NCBI RefSeq assembly: GCF_030936135.1
Contig: NC_082618.1
Span: forward strand, 6,979,034-7,043,033
Direction: 5' to 3'
Source of the DNA: Gavia stellata
Lineage: Eukaryota > Chordata > Aves > Gaviiformes > Gaviidae
Length of the DNA stretch: 64,000 nucleotides
A program made the position numbers and the translations under genes. Numbering within the stretch: the first letter of the stretch is position 1; each line of letters begins with the position of its first letter. Positions 1 through 20,759 of the stretch are shown in pieces. The notes under the pieces are model-generated. The model ran no database searches and was not told where the DNA came from. It was given only the letters and a program-made list of their open reading frames with translations.

Positions 1-762
1 AGAGCCCTCAGGGCTTTGGTCCTGACATGTAAAAACCTCAGTGGGTCAACATTCTCAGGATGTGCCATGCTATTCCTGACCCAGCACCCATCTTCCCAGC
101 CACACAGCGAGGGAGGGCTAGGGCTCTCCTCCAAGACGGAGTTGAGGATGGGATCATCTCTCTCCAGGATGGATGGGTCTCTCTTCTAATGAACAGACTT
201 GCTGATGCAGCTTGTCTGAATGGATCTTAAAAGGAAGATTCAATTGAAAGAACTGGATTCAAAGTGTCATCCCACTATCTGGTCTTGAGCAGCAAGCTCC
301 ATCTATCCCTGGTGAAAAGAGCTGATTACACATCATATGCTATTATTTATTTCCCAACCCTGAAAAAGCCATGAACTTGTTTGGAATTGCTCCTTTACAG
401 GACCTGTCCCTGCCCAAACACGAAGCTGAGAGACCTGGCTATCTCAGACATTTGGCCCTTGCTACGCTCTCCACTTAGGGTTGTGAAACACCAGTCATCC
501 CCAGAGCCACTTAGCTCCCACAGGCCAGCAGATGCTTGGCTTGTGTCCTCAGCAAGACCCTGGTACAGCACTGGAGGTGCAACAGTCAGAACATGCAGTG
601 CTGTGCACACTTGTCTGCTTCCCCAAAAAAACCCAAGCCGCAGCCCCAAAGCCCTCCCAGCTCAGCAGAGAAATGCCTACTTACAGTCTGGGTTACTGGC
701 ACCATACGCAATCAGCACACAGGACACAGCAAAGCAGGCGCTGAAAGGGAACCAAAACCGTG

Positions 763-765
<3 letters not shown>

Positions 766-794
<29 letters not shown>
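766..794. repeat. T29 mononucleotide tract
   Basis: This is an uninterrupted run of 29 T on the plus strand inside an SLC43A2 intron. It could be a plain microsatellite or the oligo-A tail of an eroded retroposon read on the other strand, but the flanks show no recognisable element or target-site duplication. Confidence 0.9.
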
Positions 795-797
<3 letters not shown>

Positions 798-1768
798 GAC
801 AGCCTTACACTCAGTAAGTTACATATACTTCTACCTCCTCAGCACCTCGTTAAGCAAGCACAGTATAATTTCTGTAAGAGGGAGGGAAGCTGGCGATTTG
901 GAAAGAAAAGTCCAGGGAAATACCCAAATATTACAGACAAACCTTGCACAAGGGCTGAGACGGCAACCTTTCCTCCCAGTACTCTGACACAGCTCTTGCT
1001 GGATCCAAATTCCCTACTGGTTTTCCAGCACACAGCTTTGCTAGCCCTCGCCTCGAGGTGACCCAAGACAGCAGCAACTTTCGTCCTGAGACCCAGCTGT
1101 GGTCACAGCACTCACAGCCTTTACCTGCTCCTCTCTGGTAGGGTCTGCATCAGAGACTTGCCCTGTTTTTCCCACTCTGCCTACAGGCCAGTTTGGTTTC
1201 TGGTATGGTTCAGTGCATTAAAATTCAGCAGCGCTGGTGTCTACTCTGCCCAAGAAGTCACTAATCCCTACATGCCATGATGGGAGCAGCTAACAACCTT
1301 GCTGTTTGAGGCAGAAAGCAACACACACCGCATGGCAGAGAAAGGACCTAGAAAAGGCAGGCAGGACGTGTTTATCCCTGACTTAACTCCCCAGCTTGCA
1401 AACGATGATGTAACATCTTGGTTTTGTGCCTCTTGGGACATAGCTCCCAGCTCAAGGAAAAAGCTACCCTCCGTGACTCACAAATGACTCTGCTCTTCCT
1501 CCAGGCTCCATCTGGCCAGGGAGCACAGAGCAACGCTGGAGAGCTGAAGTGCGGACATAGAGTCCCAGGCCCTTCCCTTATGGAGCAATTCACTGTGCTG
1601 GCCAAAATCATCCCAGAGCTGCTCTGGTGCCCTGTGTATGCCCAGCAGCTCCCAGTAGATCCCAGCTCCATCCCTCATACAAGTTCCCGAGGCTGCAGGG
1701 ACCCCACAACAAGCACAGCACCCAAACAGCACCCATCTGGCCCAGACAACGTGTGAATTCACTCCTCA

Positions 1769-9578
<7,810 letters not shown>

Positions 9579-10739
9579 TCAGAGTCTCAACCTGCAGGGA
9601 CCAGAACAACATCCAGTGAGTCCACAGACACAGCACGTGCTGCTCAAAGAGTGCAAAAAAGCGTGGTTTAAGAAGAGAGATCTCTACCGGGACGCAAGCA
9701 AACCTGCCTGCTGAACGTAAGGCACTCGGGTGTAAAACTTGTTTTTGCAGGTACCAGTTTGCCAAGTCACCTGGAGGGATGGGGGAGCACAGGTGCCCTT
9801 GGAGCAGCCCCTCCAGTGCACACACCGCACGACAGAGGAGCGTTCAAGGACTCCGTTCCGCTTCCCGAGCGACAGGTATGAAAATGCAGCAAATATCAAC
9901 TGCCCGGAGCCCACTCCATCACCTGCACAGGGCAGGCAGCTCATTTGTAAGGCAGCAAGGAAACACGTGCCAGAGCGGGGGGCTTCAGCCAGCACCCCAA
10001 TCTCCCGGCTGCTTGCAGGCAGAGGCTGGGACCAGGGGGGCAGCCCCACAGCCCTAACGGTGGCTTTAGTGACCCACCAGATCTGCTCTGGAAGGTGAGC
10101 ATGGGTCCTGTATGTGCCATGGGTCCTACATACGCACTTTATGCCACAGATGGCTCATCAAGGAGCACTTTTTGCTAACTGCCAGACCACCCAGCTGGAA
10201 GACAAGGTGGGCCGCATCCTGCCCCATCCTAGCTGTGCAGACAGCCAGGGGCGCTGCCAGGACAGCCCGTGGCACATGCTGCTCCACCTCAGCACGCTGG
10301 CATCCCTGGGCTGCCCCATGGATGCTGCAGCTGGATCGACTGTCTCCAGCTCCACATGTCCCCATCCCTGGGGCTGTCCCAGTCCCCGGGGCCCACGAGA
10401 GCGAGCAGGGGATTCGGGAGCAGGCCTGGCTGGCCGAGGGGCTGCTCCGAGGAGCCCAGAGGTGCAGAGCACTGGGGCCAACGCTGGGTCATAAGGCAGG
10501 TGGCCATTTTAGACAAGCTGAGCCTCTTCCCAGCCCAGAGCACACCCCAGGCGGGTGCTATGGGGAAATCAGCTGGCTACACACCACAGCCCGAGACAGC
10601 TTCTCAGGGCTTTCCGCAGGGGACAGGCCCCAGCCCTGGGTTGCGTTTTAGGGGTGGGGGTCTGGCCCAGCTCCCTGCAAGGGTGCCAGGAGGACAGGGC
10701 CACCCTCCAGCCACAGCAGCCGGCGCAGAGCCCCCTGCC

Positions 10740-11345
10740 CCACGAAGCCACCCTGCAGCCGTGCCCCCCCCGCACAGGCCCGCTCCCCCAGCGCAGCCCA
10801 CGACACATTTCCTCCACCATTTCCAGCCCCTCCACCCCACTCCTCCCCAGCACACCCCTCAACCCACACCCCCCCCCGCCTGCTGCCCTCCCCTCATCCA
10901 TCCCCCACGCACCCACCTCCCCCAAAACAGCCCTGCCGCACCCTGCTCCCCCCCTCCCCGGTCACCCCCCCGGTGCAGGCTGCCCCCCACCCACAAATCG
11001 CTCCCATGCACCCGGCTCTTCCCCACCAACCCCCCTCTTCCTCCATCCAATACGTGCCACTCCCACGCACGAATCCCCCTGTGCACCCCCTCTCCCCCCG
11101 ACCAACCCCCCCACACACCCTGGTCTCCCCCAGCGCACCCCCTCCCTCTCCACCCCCCCGTGCACACTGCTACCCCCCCTCCGACGCAACCCCCACCCCA
11201 CATGCACCCCGCTCTCCCCCCATGCAAGGCCCCCCCCTTTCCCCCACCCCGCTCTCCCCATGCCCCCCCTCGATGCACCCCATCATCCCCCCGCTCACCC
11301 TCCGCCGCGCCCCCACTCCGCTCCGCCGCGCTCCCACCCGGGGTT
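10740..11345. repeat. C-rich low-complexity tract in SLC43A2 intron 1 (G-rich on the coding strand)
   Basis: For about 600 bp the plus strand is dominated by runs such as CCCCCCC and CCCCCACC with almost no G runs. The minus strand, which is the non-template strand of SLC43A2, therefore carries many close-set G3-G7 runs and many possible G-quadruplexes. The long open frames here (for example 10269-11405 plus) are proline-rich artefacts of composition, not genes. The tract lies just downstream of the CpG-island promoter in the direction of SLC43A2 transcription. Confidence 0.85.
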
Positions 11346-12130
11346 TTATCCCTCCTCGGGAGCAAACAGGCGCCGCCGCTGATTGGCCGCCGCCCCAGCC
11401 AATGACGGCGCGCGCCGCTGCCGCCGGGGCACGTGCCGGGCCGCGCGCCCCCCGGTCCCCCCCGGTCCCCTCCGGTACCCCCCCCCGGACTGCCCCTGGG
11501 TTCTCCCGGGACGGGACGGGCCCACGCACCCCGACGCCGCAACCGTTGTTTCCGCGGCGGCGCCCCGGGGCTGGGCACGGGGCAGAGCGGGACGGGGCGG
11601 GGGGGACAGCCCTCCGCGGGGGCCGTGAAACGCACCCCCCCGCCCCGCCCCGCCCGCTCCCCGCACCGCCGGGGACAGCGGCATCCGGGCGGTGATGGGA
11701 CTCGCCGCCTTCCCTGGACGGCGGCGGGGGGGTGACGCCGGCCCTCCCGCTCCCCCTCCCGGCACCGCGCGGTCCCGCAGGGACGGCGGGAGATTCCCGG
11801 CGGGGTTCGGTGCCGGCCGCTGCCGGTCTCCGCCGGCCCCGGGCGGCAGCGGGGGGAGCCGCACCGCGCTCACCGCGGAGCAGCGGAACGGCTCTTGCTC
11901 GTGCGGCCCCGACCGAGCACGAGGAGCCATTTCGGTAACGCGACCCGCGTTGTCTCTCGTCCGCTACGGCTACGGGCACCGGATCCGTCCTGCGAAGCCC
12001 ACCCGCCCCGCTGCCCCACCCGAGGAGGGAGCGGAGAAGCTGTCCGCCCGGTAAAAGGCCGTTTTGGGAGCAGGCATCCAACACCCAGCCCGGGGCGAGG
12101 AGCCCCCGAGACACCCCGGCCCACGAGCAC
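11300..12130 (-). promoter_or_regulatory. CpG island and presumed SLC43A2 promoter with noncoding first exon
   Basis: This is a dense CpG block with GC boxes. It holds a reverse CCAAT box (ATTGG near 11381) next to a forward CCAAT near 11399, a TATA-like ATAAAA on the minus strand near 11347, and an E-box CACGTG at 11430-11435. Consensus minus-strand donors GTGAGC occur at 11873-11868 and 11298-11293. The 5' noncoding exon of SLC43A2 probably ends at one of them and splices to the acceptor at 9592. The exact start site cannot be read from sequence. Confidence 0.6.
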
Positions 12131-15100
12131 ACCCCGCTGTTTGATGAAATAAAAATGAAATCACTGCACGCCGCGAGAGCGACTTTGCGCCCGCGCTCAC
12201 CGGAGCTCTGACTCGTATATTCAGTTATTTTTCAGAGCCTTCCTCTGCGGGGTTGCTAAGTCCCGCCGTAAAGCCATCGCTCATCAGCGAGGTCCTGGGC
12301 CGGAGGACGTGGCCATACACCCCTGGAAATTGTCACGGGGCACCTTTTGTCGGCCAAATGAGAAGAAAACATGTGGCAGGTAAATATCTCGGAGTGGCTC
12401 AGCGGAAGCTGAGAGCCCGGACAGACGGACGTGCACCCACCGCTGCATCCCTGAGAACGGGGCCAGCTGCGGCCGGCGGGAAGAGGAAACTCCTCGGCCT
12501 CGGCTGTGGGATAAGGGTCAAACATTGCAACAGCTGGAAAGGGAATTTAAGCCAAAGCAAACAAACACAAAAAAGCCCCAAGGAAACAAGGCAGCCGTGG
12601 TTTTAGCGGAGGTAGAGGAAGGCTGAGACAGCACGAGGCCCCGGGAGACCTCAGCACCCAGACCTGCTCGCTGGGTCCAAGAAACATGAACTGCGGCGGG
12701 AAGGAGCACGAGGAGGGCTCGGAGGCTGTTCGGGGACACGGGAACCCTTTGCTAGAGCAAGAGCATGGCGGGGGGGAGCTCGGTTTTCCTATCCTAGAAG
12801 GACAAAAAGGAGCTATCAGGTGATCCGCTGCCATCTATAAATACACCCGGGGAATGAGTAAACATCATGGAGAGAAAAAAAATAAAGTGAAGCTGAAGAG
12901 CAGCGCTGGCACAAAGACACATTTATAGAAACTGGCCGGGAATGAGTTTAGGCTGGAAGGGAGGTGACAGCCCCGGCTCGGCCACGCAGGGAGGTCCTCA
13001 GCAGGCTCGGATGGAGCCGCTGGGAGAAATGACGTGGTCCTTTTCAAAGTCAGAGTTCGGACAGTTTGGGAAAGGAGATGACAAGGCCTTGGTGATGGGG
13101 GACAGACCCCCGTGGCCACGGGGGATGGCTCAAGCCTCTGTTCCTACCTCCGGGAGGCCACGAGCTGCCCCGGCAGCGGGCAGGACGGACGCCTCTTTGC
13201 TTACGGACAGGACCTGCACACGGGAACCGCTTCCCACCCGCTGGCTTCAAACCACTGCAGCGGGATTTGGAAAGTCAGAGATCCAGCACGGGAAGACATT
13301 AACCCCTCCCACACCCGCCAGCTCCGGCTCGCAGACCTCCCGCATCCAGAATTCAAACCACGGCAAAGCCGGACTGAAGCATCCCTAAGGAGAAGACACC
13401 AGCGCAACCACGCTGCGGGCGTGTGCATGGGCAGCCATGCGCTGGAAATCCACCGCTTGTTTTCCTTGCACCGCCCAGACAGGGTGAAAATGCTTCATCC
13501 TCAAGCAGAGGAAACATCCTGCCTCGCGGCTCAGCCCGTCAACAGGAAAGGTTCTCGCAGCAGCCGCAGCAGCGTTTTGTCAAAGCTGGGTGCTCATGTC
13601 AACGTCAGGGAAGGCAGTTGGGTTGTTGTCAGCTATTTACATGCCGTACCCAGGGTGAACCGGCTCACGTGACGTTCACTTCTGGCACAACGCTGCTCGG
13701 CTGACAGGCTGAAAATATCTAACCGGTTAGGAAAAAATGGCTGCTTATAAATAAAATGTGGGACTGTCCCTGCCACTGTAATAAAATAGCATCAAAACAA
13801 AAACTAGCCTGTGCAGAACAGAGGTCTGGCCGGGCTGCTGCTCAGGTCTTGCCAGGATGAGCATTTTTGTTCATATACAGGAATATTTGGTGTTATAACC
13901 ACGGCAGTGGGTGATACCAGTGAAGGAAGGAGTGCTGCATGCTCTCTGCAAAACTGGAAGCCTCACCCATGTGGGACTGCGGGGATTCGGTGCCTTGCGC
14001 TGCGGAGAAGCACCCGTGAAAACCCAAAGGGAAAAAGCAAAACCCACTCTGCTTTTTGAAACACCCCAAACTCTAAACCCCAACTCAGCAGCACCAGACC
14101 AGAAGGATTCACACGGAGCTCTGCACGTGATGCGTGAGACGCAGCTTGCAATGTAGGTGCTCCGGACGCTCACAGCCCGTTCGCATTCCCTCTGCCCTCC
14201 CGTCTCTGGCACCGCGCTGGGCTCAGCTCCATAAATGAGAGTTCAGAATTCAACAGAACCAGAAAATTTAAAAAAAAAAAAAAACTGAAAGCCTCAGGCT
14301 GCTGACAGTTTCCACACTTCGGAGGGTATTTCTGACCATGTCTTTGATTCAGAGGACAGCTGGGAAACCCAAATCCTGAAGGGCTTTGGTAACATTTAAT
14401 TTTCATTCAGAGGCTTTCATGCCACGCAAAATAACAGAAAAATACACATAAAACTTCTACCATTTAGATACATCTAAAACCAGTTCATGCTACAAATCCA
14501 TGCATCTTGACCGCCTTGCACGGGCGGCAGAGCCGTCGTGCCCGTCTCACCCGCACTGCACAAGGTCCTCCGGCTGCGCTGGAGATGCTGCAGCACCTTC
14601 ATCGCATCTCAGCCACCCGTGGTGACACGTTGCTGCAGCAGGAATGAGGCCTGGGAGATGGCAGGAGCTGAGGGCACCCGCGGAAATGCCATTTTCCGTG
14701 CAGCTTTTGTCCTTATCAGGACCAGAACAGCGCTGGGTGCACAGGTTGATGGTCACGGCCCAGCTGCCACGTTTGCTCTTGCACAATTGCAGCCTGGTAT
14801 CACGTGGAGTTTAAAAGGCCGTCGATAAACCCTGTGCTGTGCCATGAGCCTTTTCATGTGCTACGCATGTACATAGAAACGAAGGCAGCCAGAGCCTGCC
14901 ACGAAAGCCAGAGCCACACAGATAAACCCCTGCAGCCCCAGATACCCTTCAAGATAAGCAGCTAAAATTAATTTTTGCTGAAGCTGCTTGTGACAGCCCA
15001 TCATCTCTCCCCAGCCCAGCTCCACAAAATAATCCCCTCCAGCGAGAAGCACCTTTACAGCAAGAGGCTTCGAGCAGCATTACCAAAGCTGGGACAGGGA

Positions 15101-15565
15101 AAGGTGAAAGCCGATGGGGTGAAACTGGTTTTTGTCCACGCGTTTCCCAGCGGAGCCCCCAGCAGCCCCAGTCCCGTTTACGAGGAGGATATGTGTCCCC
15201 AAACCCCATGCCGGCAGGGACCAGAAGGTGCCAACGCTGCGTCCAGAGCATCGTTGTCCCTCCAGGCTGTGGCAGACACGAAATGGGGCACATAGGGCGG
15301 GGGGTGTGAGGGGAGCAGAAGACAGCCCTGAAGCACCGCAACCCCATGGGGCTGCCACCGCTGCGGCTCTCAGCATCCCCGGTCCTGCCGGCTGCGCCCG
15401 CCAGCGAGGGTCCACACCAGCAACGCGGCACGGAGGAAGGGGGGGGGCAATGGGAAGGCTCAATGCTTCTCCAGTTCACAGCTCGGAGCGGGACCTCTGC
15501 TCCCCCCACGCTGGGGGCGGAGGGGCCTCTTGGGCTCCGGCTGCCCCAGCCCAGGCGGTGGTGGC
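12131..15565. other. SLC43A2-SCARF1 intergenic stretch including the SCARF1 3' UTR
   Basis: I see no protein-coding exon here. The lower end flanks the SLC43A2 promoter and the upper end must contain the SCARF1 3' UTR. No AATAAA is visible on the minus strand near the SCARF1 stop. The nearest candidate signal is ATTAAA at 14400-14395, which would give a 3' UTR of about 1.2 kb. An A-tract of about 17 lies near 14268-14284. A palindromic E-box, TCACGTGA (13675-13682), runs straight into TGACGT, a half CRE. Confidence 0.6.
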
Positions 15566-18500
15566 TCAGGTGGCCCCAGGGGTGGCCAGCAGCTCCTTGG
15601 TGGGGCCCGGGGGCGAATCGGCCCTGCCGCTGGTCACGTTCTCGTATTTTGGCTCTTCCTCCAGGGCAGCCTGTCCCTTTGTCTCGAGGCTGAGGACTAA
15701 CTCAGGGCTTTCGTCCCTCTCTCTGGCACCTACAGCATCACTGGCCCCATCCTGGGCCCCAGTGCTTTTTGGCGATGCGAGAAGGAAGGATTGTCTTTTC
15801 CCAGGGAGCTGCTGGTGCTTGCCGGGGGACGGCTCGGCAGGAGCCCCCGGGACGCTCTCCCTCTGCTTGTAGCTATTCACCGAGTCTCTGCACTGCGCCA
15901 GGGCCCGGCGGGGCGGTTTCTGGATGGCCTCGACGCTCCTCCTTGCCTTGGGCTCCTCCTTTGCAGCCCACTTGCCCCTCTGCAAGCTGCCCAGCCTCTT
16001 GAGCACAGCCTGGACGGGTCCCTCGCCACCCCCCTCCGCCTTGGGGTCCTGCCTGGCCGTTCCTACCATCATGTAGATGGTGGTGACATTGGGCTCCTTC
16101 CCCTTTGCCTCCCAGCTGCCGGATTTTGCAGCCGCTTCAAGCGCCTCCACTCTCTGGGCCACGTTCCTGGTGCTGGGGACCACCCGCCGGTGTCCCCCCG
16201 GGGTGGCCCGGGGCGATGGCCGGTGGCTTTCCTCCCCCTTGTCGAGGGGCTCGGGGCTCTCGTAGCAATCGCTGGCTGGTCGCTCAGTGGGGAGCTCAGC
16301 TGCTGCGTCCCCCGGCGGTGGGGACAGCTTGGATGGGCCCCAGGGGGTCTTGGGCTTCCGCCCGGGGCTGGGGGTCTCCGCCGCCCCAAATTTTGTCCCC
16401 TCGGCAAAGGACACGGAGGGCCGCTTGGCCTTGGCGATGCTGGAGGTGCGGGGGATGGCAAAGGGCTGCGAGACGTCCTCGGAGTCAAAGGCGGATGGGT
16501 CTGGGAGCGCCTCACCGGGGGGGGACGCCCCGTCCTGCAGCTCGGCCCCCCCCAGCAGCGGAACGCCTGCGGGAGAAGGGGATGAGAGTTAGGGCTGCCG
16601 GAGCTACCCCCCTGCCAAGGGACACACTCGGGGACATCGGGACAGGGGCTGATGCAACAGGATTGTCCCTGGGAGCGTTTGCCCAGGAGGAGGTTGTGAA
16701 ATGGGGCTGCCCACACCAGGCACGTCCCATCGCACGAGGCCAAGCACGGTCCTGGTGCGTCCTTGCAGACAGGAAAACAAGGGTATGAAAATAATTGCTG
16801 CCTGCGCCCAAGCACCCATCCCTGGGACACCCAGGGTTGGTAACAGGGCAGGATTGACCCCGGGCAGCCCAGGAGGGCTGCGGGAGGCCAGGGAGAGGAG
16901 GAGCAGCCGCGGACGTCACCTTCTCTGGGAGGGACAGAGTACTCGGGTCCCTCGTTGTCGGTGTCGAAGGAGGAGGAGAAGCTGTCTGAAACCCATGCAG
17001 CCGACGGTGGCTCGATGAAGCTGGGGTTGAAGGGGATTTCCGTGTCATGGTGGGAAACTGGGGAGGAGAAGACACCCAGCTGAGTTCAGGCACCCTGGGG
17101 TGCTCAGGACTGGGGTGGGAGAGCAACACATACCTTGAGCCATGCAGTGGGGCAAGGGGGGCTGCAGGATCCCCCCCAAATGGTGACGATGCAAAGAGCA
17201 GGGGGGGAGGGTGACACCTTGGAAGGGCTGTTGGTAGCTCTGCTTTTTTTACCTGTGACTTTTGGAAGTTTGTAGCCTCCCAGGGAAAAGCAAGGCATCA
17301 TAGCGCTGAGGTTCGCCAGCACCCCCTGCACGTGGTGCTTCATCCGGGCCACCACGTCATCGTCTGGCACGGCCGCCCTGCGCAGGGGAGACGGGCGTGA
17401 AGGGATGCGGGAGATGGGGTTTTGCATCGCAGGTTCCAAAGTATAAAAAAAATACCTGTCTCTAGCATCTGCTGGGCCAGCTCCGCAGCAACAGCAGGCG
17501 ATGCAGAGCAGCAGCAGCAGGAGAGGGACAAGGATGGCGGCTGCCAGGGCCCCGTGGTCCTTAAAACCTGCACGGAGAAGATGGATTGAGTCCGGCATGT
17601 CCTGTGGCTGCCAGGTCCGCAGACCTGCCTTGCACAGAGTGCGCAGGAGCTGGCAACTGGTGGCGGGGCCAGGAGGCAGCTTTGCAGCCTCCCAGCACCT
17701 CCGTCCCCAGCAAGGATGTATGGTCCCTTGCCCAGCGCCAAGGAGTAAATTTGAGGTTGCTCTTACTCAACACGCAGTCCCCCCGCACGGGGTGGCAAGT
17801 CCCCCGGGAGCACTGGCAGGGCGAGGAACAGTTCACGCCAAAATACCCCTCCGGGCAGGTGTCGTTGCAGCTGGAAGAGAGAGGAAAGGAGGGAAATGCC
17901 GCTGGGGAGAGCGGGGTCCCGGCCCTGCCCTGCTCCCGGCGTTACCTGGCTCCCCAGTAGCCCGCCTGGCAGATGCAAGCTCCTGACACAGGGTCGCAGC
18001 TCCCCGCAATGCACTCGGGGCAGAGGAGCTGGCAGCCATCGCCGAAGGTGCCCGCAGGGCAGGAGCTGTTGCAGCTGCCAAGACAGAGAGCAAAGCGTCA
18101 GCTCGCTGCACCCCGGAGCAGGGACCCCCCGTGAGGACCGGTGGCCGGATCCTGGGCTTACCTGGGTCCCATCCAGCCGGGCTCGCAGTGCAGGCAGGAC
18201 CCCGTCTCTGGGTCGCAGACCTCCCCGTGCCGGCAGCGGGGACATGGCTGGAGGCAGTCCTCGCCGTGGAAGCCGGGTGCGCAGGGCTCCTTGCAGAGGG
18301 TCCCGTTCCAGCCGGGCTGGCAGGCCAGGCAGAAGCCATCCACGGGTGAGCAGGGCTGGCTGCGCTTGCAGCTCCCACAGCTGCACAGGCAGAGGGGCGG
18401 TGAGGTCTTGACACCCACCCCTGGCCCCCCAAAACCCAGGTTTCACCCCACACTGGCGTTCAGCATCAGTTTGGATCACAGGGAAATACTCTATAGCACT

Positions 18501-20759
18501 TAATGCACTGTAGTAGCGACAGGGCAGGAGGCAAACGATGCTGCTTTATTGCTCTGGGGAGCGGTACCGAGGCCGACCGCATTTTGAGGAGACACCAGTG
18601 CTTTCTGCTGGCATTAGCAGGTGTTTCTTTTGGGGCAACACTGATGCTGCATCCGGCCAGGGATGCTCAAATCCCCAGAACGGATCTCCCTGCCCAACCA
18701 AAAGGACAGACACAATGGTGATGACTTCCCCCCCCAAGGTCTGGCTGCAGCCCCATGGTACCCGCAGGACCCCCCCGCTGCTCCCGGCTCACCTGTGCAC
18801 GCACTGAGACCCGTATTTCCCCGCCGGACAGGGGTCCCGGCAGCTCCTGCCCTGGTAGCCGGGGTTGCAGCTGCAGTGCCCGCTGAGGGGGCTGCAGGAG
18901 CCGTGCAAGCAGTCGCAGCGCCGCTGGCACGCTGGCCCCCAAAACCCAGCCTTGCATTCGCACTTGCCCGTCTCCTGGGCGCAGGGCGAGAGGTTGCAGG
19001 AGCATTTGAAGCTGCACCTCCTGCCCCACCAGCCCGGCAGGCAGCGGCAGTGGCCGGTGAGCGGGTCGCAGCGGGAGCTGGCGGGGTTGCACTGACATTG
19101 CTTCTTGCAGGTAGGTGCCCACCAGCCCGGCTCGCAGCGGCAGGCACCGGTGAGGGGGTCGCAGTGGCCGTGGGGGCCGCACTGGCAAAGGAACTGGCAG
19201 AGCCCTCCCCAGTGGTTGGGGTCGCAGGTGCAGTGCCCGCTCGCCGGGTCGCAGCGCCCGTTGGGGTGGCACGAGCACCTCCGCTTGCAGTCGGGGCCCC
19301 AGTACTGCTCGGGGCAGCCTGCGAAGGGGACAGGGAGGATGGGGGGGTGACGGGGAAGCCCGGCAGCCCCCCCGAGCATCCAGGCTGGCAAAGGGGATGG
19401 CAAGGGCTGAGAGCCCTGCGGAAAATACTCACGGGAACTGCAGTCTGCTCCGAAGAAGCCGGGTTTGCAGAGGCAAACCCCGGGTCTCACGCACACCTCA
19501 TCCACGCCGCACGCATCTTCCCCCTCGCACAGCGCTGTCGGTAGCAGGGCAGGCGTGTCAGCGCATGATGGCCCCCCCGGGCTCACACCCCACTGCCAGA
19601 CCACCCGCCACCCGGCCACCTCCTGCCGAGGCAGCCTTCCCGGGAAAACCGCCATCCCGCTTCCCGCTCCCTCCCTCCAGCCGAGCCGCAGCACCATTAG
19701 CAGCTTGCTCAGTGGGCATTTGGGGGTTCCCACAGCACAGGACCCCACCGCCGCTGCTCGGGGAGAGCTGTAGGGCTTCCCCCCAACACCCAGCGCCGTG
19801 GAGGAGCCATCCGGCCGAGCGCAGGGACTGAGCTTTGGGCTTCGTCGCCATCCATCACTCACCGGCCGTGCACGCCCGCCCTTCCTGCTTCCAGCCAGGG
19901 CAGCACGCCGGGCCAGCGGGGAGCCTGCGGGAGAGACCCAGGGGCCATCAGCCGGGGCACGGGGTGCCGGGGCCGGCACGGGTTCGCATGCGGCTTCGCA
20001 GCTTCAGCTAAGGCGAAGTGAACGTGGGTGCTTGCCCCGGCTGGGCCTGGCAGGCGGCGAAGCGGCGCGGCCCCAGGGGCATCGCTCCGGAAGGAAACCA
20101 GCAAAATAGAAGGAAATTTAAGAGGCTGCAGCCCGAGCGGGCGGCGGGGCTGGGTGGTGGGGCAGGCCTGCCCGGCTCTGCCGCTACAGGGCCTGTGCCG
20201 GGTCCCTGACGCTCTGGGATCGGCTCCAAGCTTTGCCAGCGACCCAGAGCAAAGGCACCGAAGTGAAGGCAATGGAAGGCGCTGCCGTTGATGGCGAGAC
20301 CAACGGGAGAGGCAATGTAGCAGCAAAGCGGAGGGGACGTCAGCTCCAAAAGCCCTTTGGGGTTTGCTACGCCAACGTTTCCCACCCGGCACACAATGAA
20401 AGCTTTGCCAGTGCTCCCGCATCCCCCCGTTGCCCTGCGCGCTGGGGGTGCCTGAGAAATAACCCCTGGAGAAGGGGTCTGGGAGCTCCAAATGCCCATG
20501 CGTGCCCCAACCACGCTCCCCAGCATCACCCCAATCTCTGCACCCACACAATGCCAGGCTGCGGGTCTCCGTCCATTGAAGGATGGACTGACGACGACCT
20601 GCTGGGGCTGCTGAGAGGCCCCAGGAGATGGAGGGGGGCGAGCAGGGACCCCCCTGGCACCTACCTGCAGACGTTCCTGCCGTCGGGGTCGAGCTCCTGG
20701 GCAGAGCTCTGTAGCCACAGCCACAGCTGGAGGCAGAGGACGGACCGGGCGCTCCCCAT
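15566..20759 (-). CDS. SCARF1: SCARF1, class F scavenger receptor (SREC-I), complete coding sequence, 870 aa
   Basis: SCARF1 is a type I membrane receptor on endothelial and myeloid cells that binds modified LDL, C1q-tagged apoptotic cells and chaperones. Coding exons in transcript order are 20665-20759, 19863-19924, 19433-19534, 18793-19318, 17946-18074 preceded by 18162-18380, then 17767-17870, 17456-17567, 17253-17377, 16920-17057 and 15566-16566. They sum to 2,613 nt with every junction in frame and GT-AG. Exon 1 encodes a signal peptide (MGSARSVLCLQLWLWL) followed by ELDPDGRNVC, as in human. Exons 2-7 encode serial cysteine-rich EGF-like repeats (motifs such as CRCEPGWW, CDPLTGHC, CKPGFFGADC). 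Exon 8 encodes the membrane span (ALAAAILVPLLLLLLCIACCCC). Exons 9-11 encode a long basic and Ser/Pro-rich cytoplasmic tail with AKRPSVSFAEGTKF, VTTIYMM and EEPKYENV, all recognisable in human SCARF1. It is slightly longer than human (830 aa). Exon 4 (526 nt) encodes about four repeats in one exon. Antisense open frames over the repeats are shadows. Confidence 0.95.

Noticed and set aside
10269-11405. 378-aa open frame, plus strand, proline-rich
   Set aside because: It spans the C-rich tract; several overlapping frames are open at once and the protein is low complexity with no domain.
18663-19544. 293-aa open frame antisense to SCARF1 exons 3-4
   Set aside because: It mirrors the cysteine-rich repeats in GC-rich DNA. 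The sense strand carries the recognisable SCARF1 protein.
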